From CAZOOM01 sp964460795 (lineage in GTDB: Bacteria > Omnitrophota > Omnitrophia > Omnitrophales > Aquincolibacteriaceae), in NCBI GenBank assembly GCA_964460795.1, contig CAYWRU010000095.1, positions 1-8,703 on the forward strand: 8,703 bases of DNA. The letters are read 5' to 3'. A model generated the notes under the pieces. It was not told the origin of the DNA. It ran no database searches and saw nothing but the letters and a program-made list of their open reading frames with translations. Positions 4,738-8,703 of the stretch are shown here, one piece after another; the first letter of the stretch is position 1; the number at the start of each line of letters is the position of its first letter. The position numbers and the translations under genes were made by a program.

Positions 4738-5793
4738 ATGACGGACGCGCCAAACAACGCCGATTACGCCATTCTGAACGACATCCGCCAGTTCACGTGC
4801 ATGACATTTCTGCTGCACTTCGAGGAGCGTGGGCTGTTTGCGCTCAACCCGAAGCAGGGCACGGACGCGTGGCTCGCGATGCGCCGGTTCGCGTCGGCGT
4901 CCAATTTCCGCAAGCAGTGGGTGCAAGGCCGCAAGCGTCGCTTCGTGCTCGTGCAGGAATACCGCGAGTTCGTGCGCAGCGGCGGCCACCCCGTGCTACG
5001 CGACTTCGTGCCACGCGGCGACGTGCCGCGCATCACCAACCAGAACCTGTTCCGCGGCAAGATCGGCGAGCGGCTTGTCACCTACTTCATCGAGCAGCGG
5101 CTGCGCGCCGCGTTTCCGGCCTCCAACGTGCACATTCTGGAGTGCACCAGCATGCTGATCGAGGGCATGCCGCTTGCGTCCGACTCGCCCGACGGCGCGG
5201 CGGTCATCTGCAACTGCCACAACGACACCGGCGCGCCGTGCATCGCCGCGGCCCTCGAGTTCAAGTTCCCACGCGAGGAGCTGCTGGTCACGTGCCCGCA
5301 CACCAACAAGCAGTGCGCGCGCATCGTTCCGCACGCGTGCGGGCCGGGGTGTCCGACGGTGCGCGAAGACCTGACGCAGCTGCACATTCCGGCGGAGCTG
5401 TGCCCGCAGCACCCGTGCCAGCGCTGCGTGTTCGAGTCGCTCGACTGCAACTGCGGCAGATACGAGCGCGGCTACTACACGCAGTGCCTGATGCACCAGA
5501 TGGCGCTCGGCGTCGGCGCGACCATCTTCTGCCAGCCGGCCGGCGCGCGCCCCGTGCTCGACTTCCTCGGCGTCGCGGACGAGGATTTGGCCGGCTTCGA
5601 GCCCGCGATCGACCGCTGCATCCGCGAGCGCCGCGCGATCCCCGAAAACTTGTTCCGCGTCTACATAGTGCAGACGCCCGACCACTTTGTGAGACAGCAA
5701 TACAAGGAGACATTTGAGACGCCCGAGTTCGGATTCAAGGCGACGAGCATCGCAGACAAGTTCATCCAGCTGTGCAAGAATGAGCAAAATTGA
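4738..5793 (+). CDS. YqaJ/lambda-exonuclease-like PD-(D/E)XK nuclease
   Basis: A 351-aa protein with the motif series of the YqaJ viral recombinase / alkaline exonuclease family. These are GTDAWLAMRRF followed by SASNF (41-57), GKIGERL with E111, SPDG with D152, LEFK with E174 and K176 (the ExK of the PD-(D/E)XK core), and YYTQCLMHQMAL (247-257) with Q249 and Q254. All expected metal-binding and catalytic residues are present. Family members degrade one strand from dsDNA ends, feeding recombination, replication-fork repair or genome processing; the African swine fever virus homologue is of similar length. Between the ExK motif and the Q motif lies an insertion of about 70 residues with many Cys and His (C186, C193, H199, C201, C205, C222, H225, C227, C230, C237, C239), probably zinc-binding. 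The gene is GC-rich. Its stop overlaps the next gene's start by 14 bp, so the two may be co-transcribed. Confidence 0.85.
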   Translation: MTDAPNNADYAILNDIRQFTCMTFLLHFEERGLFALNPKQGTDAWLAMRRFASASNFRKQWVQGRKRRFVLVQEYREFVRSGGHPVLRDFVPRGDVPRITNQNLFRGKIGERLVTYFIEQRLRAAFPASNVHILECTSMLIEGMPLASDSPDGAAVICNCHNDTGAPCIAAALEFKFPREELLVTCPHTNKQCARIVPHACGPGCPTVREDLTQLHIPAELCPQHPCQRCVFESLDCNCGRYERGYYTQCLMHQMALGVGATIFCQPAGARPVLDFLGVADEDLAGFEPAIDRCIRERRAIPENLFRVYIVQTPDHFVRQQYKETFETPEFGFKATSIADKFIQLCKNEQN

Positions 5794-6799
5794 GCAGCTG
5801 CTGCAGCTCTCAAAGGCAGCCTCCGCCAAGGAGGCCGACAACCCCGCGGCCGCGCTGGAGATCAGTCAGGAGATCGCGTGCAAGCTGCTGCAGATCATCG
5901 AGAACAAGCAGGACGCGAGGGGCGAGGCCGCTGTGTTTCTGGAGCGCGTCACCGCCCGCATCAAGCGCCTCAAGGCCCGCTGTATAGAAGTCGAGCATGT
6001 GGTGGGGCACGAGGATGCCAAGCGCCAGCTCGACCTCGCGATCCTACTGCCCGCGAAGTATCCGCACATGTTCACGGGCATGCGCACGCCGTGGCGCGCG
6101 ATCCTGCTCTACGGCCCACCGGGCACGGGCAAGACCCAGCTAGTGCGCAACTGCGCGGCGACGTCGGGCGTCGAGTTCGTGGCGGTGACCGCGGCGGACA
6201 TCTCGTCGCGCTTCTACGGCGACAGCGAGAAGGCGGTGCGCGCGTTGTTCGAGAACCTGCGCGCGAAGGCGCCGTCGCTGCTGTTCATCGACGAGGCCGA
6301 CCTGTGCATGGCCGCGGGCGGAGCGGAGACGCACGACGCCACGCTGCGCGTCAAGAGCGAGATACTGCAGCAGATGAGCGGCGTATTCACGTCGAGCACC
6401 GACCGCGTGCTCGTCGTGATGGCCACGAACCACCCCGAGCGCATCGACCCCGCGGTGCTGCGCCGGCTCGAGAAGCGCATCTACGTGGGCATGCCGACCT
6501 ACGACGACAGGCTGGCGATCATACGCCAGTTCGCCGCCAAGAACAAGAACTCGCTGACGGAAGACGATCTGGCCGAGGTGGCGCGCAGCACGGACGGCTA
6601 CTCGGGGTCGGACCTGCGGCGGCTTGCGCGCGAGGCGGCGTTGCGGCCGGTCGAGCGGGCGATTCTGCAGAACGCGGCGGCGGAGGTTCCGGAAATCGGC
6701 GTGGACGACTACCGGGCGGCGCTGGAGGTGTGCATGCCGAGCGTGCGCAAGGAAGTCGTCGACGCGTGCAAAAATTTCGAGCTCAAACATAAAATATAG
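5780..6799 (+). CDS. Vps4-like AAA ATPase with N-terminal MIT-like domain
   Basis: A 339-aa AAA ATPase of the meiotic clade (Vps4/katanin/spastin). Residues 3-66 are three amphipathic helices resembling an MIT domain (LSKAASAKEADNPAAALEIS, then a third helix with FLERVTARIKRLK), the module that binds ESCRT-III tails in cellular Vps4. The AAA core has Walker A GPPGTGKT (112-119), pore loop SRFYGDSEK (143-151, F145 where Vps4 has Trp), Walker B LLFIDEAD (167-174), sensor 1 N217, arginine fingers R228/R229 and GYSGSDL (273-279). Segments such as NSLTEDDL and EKRIY are very Vps4-like. The small domain runs straight from PVERAI to DYRAALEVCMPSV, so the Vta1-binding beta-domain of eukaryotic Vps4 is missing, as in katanin or archaeal CdvC. 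Likely job: disassembling ESCRT-III-like or other filaments during membrane remodelling or egress. The ATG at 5780 lies inside the end of the nuclease gene. Only one base separates its stop from the convergent gene. Confidence 0.92.
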   Translation: MSKIEQLLQLSKAASAKEADNPAAALEISQEIACKLLQIIENKQDARGEAAVFLERVTARIKRLKARCIEVEHVVGHEDAKRQLDLAILLPAKYPHMFTGMRTPWRAILLYGPPGTGKTQLVRNCAATSGVEFVAVTAADISSRFYGDSEKAVRALFENLRAKAPSLLFIDEADLCMAAGGAETHDATLRVKSEILQQMSGVFTSSTDRVLVVMATNHPERIDPAVLRRLEKRIYVGMPTYDDRLAIIRQFAAKNKNSLTEDDLAEVARSTDGYSGSDLRRLAREAALRPVERAILQNAAAEVPEIGVDDYRAALEVCMPSVRKEVVDACKNFELKHKI

Positions 6800-6805
6800 T
6801 TTATT
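6800..6805 (-). terminator. AATAAA overlapping the 98-aa gene stop codon
   Basis: On the minus strand the gene ends CAA TAA ACT, so the stop TAA is embedded in AATAAA. Any mRNA 3' end downstream of it must fall within the convergent ATPase gene, so the two mRNAs would overlap antisense. Confidence 0.35.
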
Positions 6806-7097
6806 GATCATCTTGGCTGACCGCATTAGAACATAAGGTAATAACCGGTTTTCCGAGGCGCGGCATTTCTTGCAAGCGGAAATAGTTTTGATGCTTATCT
6901 TCTATATTCTTGATTCGTTCTTCGATCTCTGACAGTCGCAATTCCAAACCATCAACATAGTATGGGCGATTCTCTACAAAAAATAAGGTGCCTCCAGACG
7001 GTTCAACTGGTTGGTTTGATTCTTTTTTTTCTTCATCCGCAAATGCAAGCGCAGCAAGCACCACCACAAGCACAATAATTACGTAGCCCCACTTCAT
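6801..7097 (-). CDS. Small signal/anchor protein with coiled coil, 98 aa
   Basis: The protein starts MKWGYVIIVLVVVLAALAFA (residues 1-20), a signal peptide with possible cleavage after AFA, or else an uncleaved N-terminal anchor. A charged Pro/Gly-containing linker follows (DEEKKESNQPVEPSGG). Then comes a short coiled coil with heptad-spaced L51, L55, I58, I62 and I65 (LELRLSEIEERIKNIEDK). The C-terminus has one Cys (C89). I recognise no family. Size and layout fit a virion-membrane or secreted accessory protein. On the minus strand TATAATTT lies directly before the ATG. The gene converges on the Vps4-like ATPase with a single base between the stops. Confidence 0.7.
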   Translation of the reverse strand: MKWGYVIIVLVVVLAALAFADEEKKESNQPVEPSGGTLFFVENRPYYVDGLELRLSEIEERIKNIEDKHQNYFRLQEMPRLGKPVITLCSNAVSQDDQ

Positions 7098-7105
7098 AAA
7101 TTATA
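7098..7105 (-). promoter_or_regulatory. TATA-like box abutting the 98-aa gene start
   Basis: On the minus strand TATAATTT directly precedes the ATG at 7097. The region between this gene and the stop of the upstream gene (7127) is only 29 bp and almost pure A/T, so the promoter must lie here or within the neighbouring coding region. Confidence 0.35.
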
Positions 7106-7125
7106 CTTGATAATTAAAATAAAAC

Positions 7126-7131
7126 TTTATT
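7126..7131 (-). terminator. AATAAA overlapping the SG-repeat gene stop codon
   Basis: On the minus strand the gene ends CAA TAA AGT, so the stop lies inside AATAAA, exactly as in the 98-aa gene next to it. Confidence 0.35.
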
Positions 7132-7849
7132 GCTTCTCGGGACAGATGGAAAATTTAATGCTTGCCATTCCAGACGATTCTTTGACAATCGCCGCATCGT
7201 TTTCTCTGGTTCCATTTATGGTTGCCATCCCGCTGGCAACCGCCGTCGCGCTCTTGCGGACGTGAAGCGCGGATATCTTCGACATGCCCGAAAGGATAAG
7301 ATTTGCATTATCCGATTTGGCGTTTTTCATGGAAGACTGTCCGCTCATGACGCAGGTCATGTTGCCAAACGACGCGCCGTCGAAATTCACGGAGGTCTGC
7401 CCGCTCAATTTCATGGTCATTGACGAATCTTTGGGAAACGCGACTCTTTTGAATCGAACGGCGCTTGACCCTTGCCCGGATATTGAATTAATCGCGGTTC
7501 CATCGGGGATCGCAAAATCCACTCGTCGTGGCGCAATCGCGGGCTGTGTGTCATTTGCGGACGAAAGCGGCACGTCTCGGCCGTTGAGGCGGATTCTTTT
7601 GCACGGACCGGAAACGGTCACGTCTCGGCCGGAAACAGCGACCGTGATGGAGCCGGAGCACACCACCGAGCTTCCGCGATTGTTCACAACGGTCTGGCCC
7701 ATGTAATACGCCGCCTCGTTTCCGACCGAGTTGATCGTGAGAACGCCGTTTTCGAACGTGGATGTCGCGTCGTTTGCGCGGATAGAAGTAGAGGTTACAT
7801 CTACTTCTGCGGCGCCTGCAACGACAAGTTTAATAGAGGCCCCTTCCAT
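7127..7849 (-). CDS. Beta-solenoid-like protein with SG repeats (resembles DUF2807 proteins)
   Basis: A 240-aa protein rich in Ser, Gly, Ala and Val. The second half repeats a short motif SG[QM]xS followed by alternating small/hydrophobic residues: LSGQTSVNF (148), MSGQSSMKN (168), LSGMSKISA (186), ASGMATING (205) and SSGMASIKF (225). The period is 18-20 residues, and a weaker copy (ISGQGSSAV) lies at 123. This is the pattern of a right-handed beta-solenoid. It resembles the bacterial GIN/DUF2807 head domain, including an N-terminal strand set ending FENGVLTINS. No signal peptide is seen. A 13-bp direct repeat (7571-7583 and 7619-7631) encodes the two GRDV copies. A structural, fibre-like or adhesin role is possible but unproven. 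Viral DUF2807-like proteins could derive from bacteria. A TATA-like box lies 9 bp before the ATG, with the palindrome core 84 bp upstream. Confidence 0.75.
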   Translation of the reverse strand: MEGASIKLVVAGAAEVDVTSTSIRANDATSTFENGVLTINSVGNEAAYYMGQTVVNNRGSSVVCSGSITVAVSGRDVTVSGPCKRIRLNGRDVPLSSANDTQPAIAPRRVDFAIPDGTAINSISGQGSSAVRFKRVAFPKDSSMTMKLSGQTSVNFDGASFGNMTCVMSGQSSMKNAKSDNANLILSGMSKISALHVRKSATAVASGMATINGTRENDAAIVKESSGMASIKFSICPEKQ

Positions 7850-7858
7850 ATCAGATGT

Positions 7859-7866
7859 ATTTTATA
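7859..7866 (-). promoter_or_regulatory. TATA-like box before the SG-repeat gene
   Basis: On the minus strand TATAAAAT, within TTTATATAAAATA, lies 9 bases before the ATG at 7849. It resembles the boxes before 4277 and 4738. Confidence 0.4.
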
Positions 7867-7932
7867 TAAATTCAGGTATGGTGAAAGGTTAGGAGCGATG
7901 TGAAATTTTCATAAATTTTGATTATATTTATC

Positions 7933-7944
7933 GGAACGCGTTCC
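7933..7944. promoter_or_regulatory. Second copy of the palindrome core GGAACGCGTTCC
   Basis: An exact 12-bp palindrome identical to the core of the 24-bp palindrome at 4170-4193. Here the flanks no longer pair: C at 7932 faces C at 7945. It lies in the 150-bp gap between two minus-strand genes, 83 bases before the ATG of the SG-repeat gene. It is also past the AATAAA of the LRR gene, so it belongs more naturally to the SG-repeat gene's promoter. Confidence 0.45.
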
Positions 7945-7969
7945 CGAATCCAATTTTTCAACACCCCTG

Positions 7970-7975
7970 TTTATT
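7970..7975 (-). terminator. AATAAA downstream of the LRR gene
   Basis: On the minus strand AATAAA begins 24 bases after the LRR gene's stop codon (TAG at 8002-8000). It is the normal spaced version of the signal, unlike the stop-fused copies elsewhere in the window. Confidence 0.35.
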
Positions 7976-7999
7976 TGCTTGTTTGAGTTGGCACACGAA

Positions 8000-8703
8000 C
8001 TAATATGTCCGCTTCCAAAGATTTCCGTCAATTGCAAGCTTGAAAAAAAATTTTCTCGTAAGAAGATTTAAAATCCGATCATCGGGCGAAACATTATGAA
8101 GATTGACCTCAGTGAGATTCTCGAGTTCGCAAAGATCGCCCGGAATCTTCCGCGTTATACATCCACAATCTAAACTAAGAAAACGAAGATTTTTGCAGTG
8201 GAAGATCCATTTGGGTATCCCTACCTGCATCGCGGATATAGACAGCGATTCCAACTTGGTGAATATCGGACTTCCATCCGGAATGAAATCACCGGCAACC
8301 AAATCTGTCACTTGCAGCTTTTCCAAGCACGGCAGCGAACCAAGTGCAAATATATTTTCAATTCTGCAGATAGAATCAAGAACAAGCTCCTTGATTTGGG
8401 AAATTCCATCAAATGTGTTCGGCGGAATCTTGATTTCATCCAAAAGCCCAAGCCGAAGGACCTGGATGCTGGGCCAAGCTTCAGATATTTTTGGAATCTT
8501 CGAAATTCTATTTTTCGTCAAATCCACTTCCACGAGGCCTTTTTGTTGAAGAAGCTCGGGCGGAATTTCTCCAAGTTCCATGTCCGACATCGTAACGCTT
8601 TTGGCTCTGGCTGCGAATCCCAACCATTCCATGTTGTCAAACGAAGATGACATAATAACGATCTTCTCAAATGAAAGTTGCTTATCTTTGCAGTAGATAT
8701 GGA
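8000..8703 (-). CDS. Leucine-rich-repeat protein, N-terminus outside the window
   Basis: The visible protein consists of leucine-rich repeats of 22-24 residues. Unit starts include LVEVDLTKNRISKIP, IQVLRLG, IKELVLD, LEKLQVTD, LESLSISAMQVGIP, LRFLSLDCGCITRKIP and LTEVNLHN. Units of this length with IP after the strand belong to the plant/bacterial-like or SDS22-like LRR class and usually bind other proteins. An ATG at 8653 would give 217 aa, but the frame is open to the window edge. The upstream codons (LSFEKIVI) complete a repeat that spans this ATG, so the real start lies to the right of 8703 and the gene is partial here. In amoeba viruses such repeats often follow an F-box, which would be in the missing part. 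The C-terminus ends FKLAIDGNLWKRTY. Confidence 0.85.
   Translation of the reverse strand, partial: HIYCKDKQLSFEKIVIMSSSFDNMEWLGFAARAKSVTMSDMELGEIPPELLQQKGLVEVDLTKNRISKIPKISEAWPSIQVLRLGLLDEIKIPPNTFDGISQIKELVLDSICRIENIFALGSLPCLEKLQVTDLVAGDFIPDGSPIFTKLESLSISAMQVGIPKWIFHCKNLRFLSLDCGCITRKIPGDLCELENLTEVNLHNVSPDDRILNLLTRKFFFKLAIDGNLWKRTY

Noticed and set aside
5714..5779. Upstream in-frame extension of the AAA ATPase to a TTG at 5714.
   Set aside because: It is low-complexity Arg/Ser translation of the nuclease gene in a second frame. The MIT-like domain begins directly after the ATG at 5780.
4878..6792. Long GC-rich shadow frames on both strands of the nuclease and ATPase genes (e.g. 4731-5717, 4996-5841, 5878-6792).
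   Set aside because: They are Arg/Ala/His-rich, without motifs, and follow from the high GC third positions of the true frames.
7571..7631. 13-bp direct repeat (CACGTCTCGGCCG, two copies 48 bp apart) as a recombination or mobile-element site.
   Set aside because: It lies in frame within the SG-repeat gene and encodes the two GRDV copies, so it is explained by protein repetition.

Overview
The window looks like part of the genome of a large eukaryote-infecting dsDNA virus, most probably Nucleocytoviricota (an amoeba-type giant virus). No hallmark such as a capsid protein, D5 helicase or A32 ATPase is present, so the lineage is an inference. The evidence is indirect. Genes are intron-less and tightly packed on both strands, intergenic gaps are short and AT-rich, and A/T boxes lie just upstream of ATGs. 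Nucleotide metabolism, a lambda/YqaJ-type nuclease and eukaryote-like modules (MIT plus Vps4-type AAA ATPase, RING finger, leucine-rich repeats, signal peptides) sit side by side. The exact family cannot be fixed from the sequence.

Layout: (1) 1-212, apparently intergenic, with a possible 28-codon upstream ORF. (2) 213-1631 (+), a fusion of a TK1-type thymidine kinase and a herpes/dCK-type deoxynucleoside kinase; the first P-loop lacks its last glycine. (3) 1659-4131, four minus-strand genes: an LRR-like protein, a very small membrane protein at 2655-2834, a three-helix membrane RING protein, and a secreted cysteine-rich protein built from two copies of one module. (4) 4132-4276, a divergent promoter region centred on a perfect 24-bp palindrome. 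(5) 4277-4540 (+), a small acidic-tailed protein, followed by a gene-free stretch with two inverted repeats. (6) 4738-5793 and 5780-6799 (+), a YqaJ/lambda-exonuclease-like nuclease overlapping a Vps4-like AAA ATPase by 14 bp. (7) 6801-8703, three minus-strand genes: a 98-aa signal/anchor protein with a coiled coil, a 240-aa beta-solenoid-like protein with SG-repeats, and an LRR protein that runs off the right edge.

The three long plus-strand genes are GC-rich with mostly G/C third positions. The minus-strand genes are nearer to balanced composition. The former are recognisable core enzymes (dNTP supply, recombination/end processing, membrane or filament remodelling). The latter look like lineage-specific host-interaction or surface genes.

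The most interesting points are the compact viral Vps4-like ATPase with its own MIT-like domain but no beta-domain, a GTTCCCA element (palindromic in two places) at similar distances upstream of several ATGs, the unusual TK P-loop, and AATAAA hexamers fused to stop codons.
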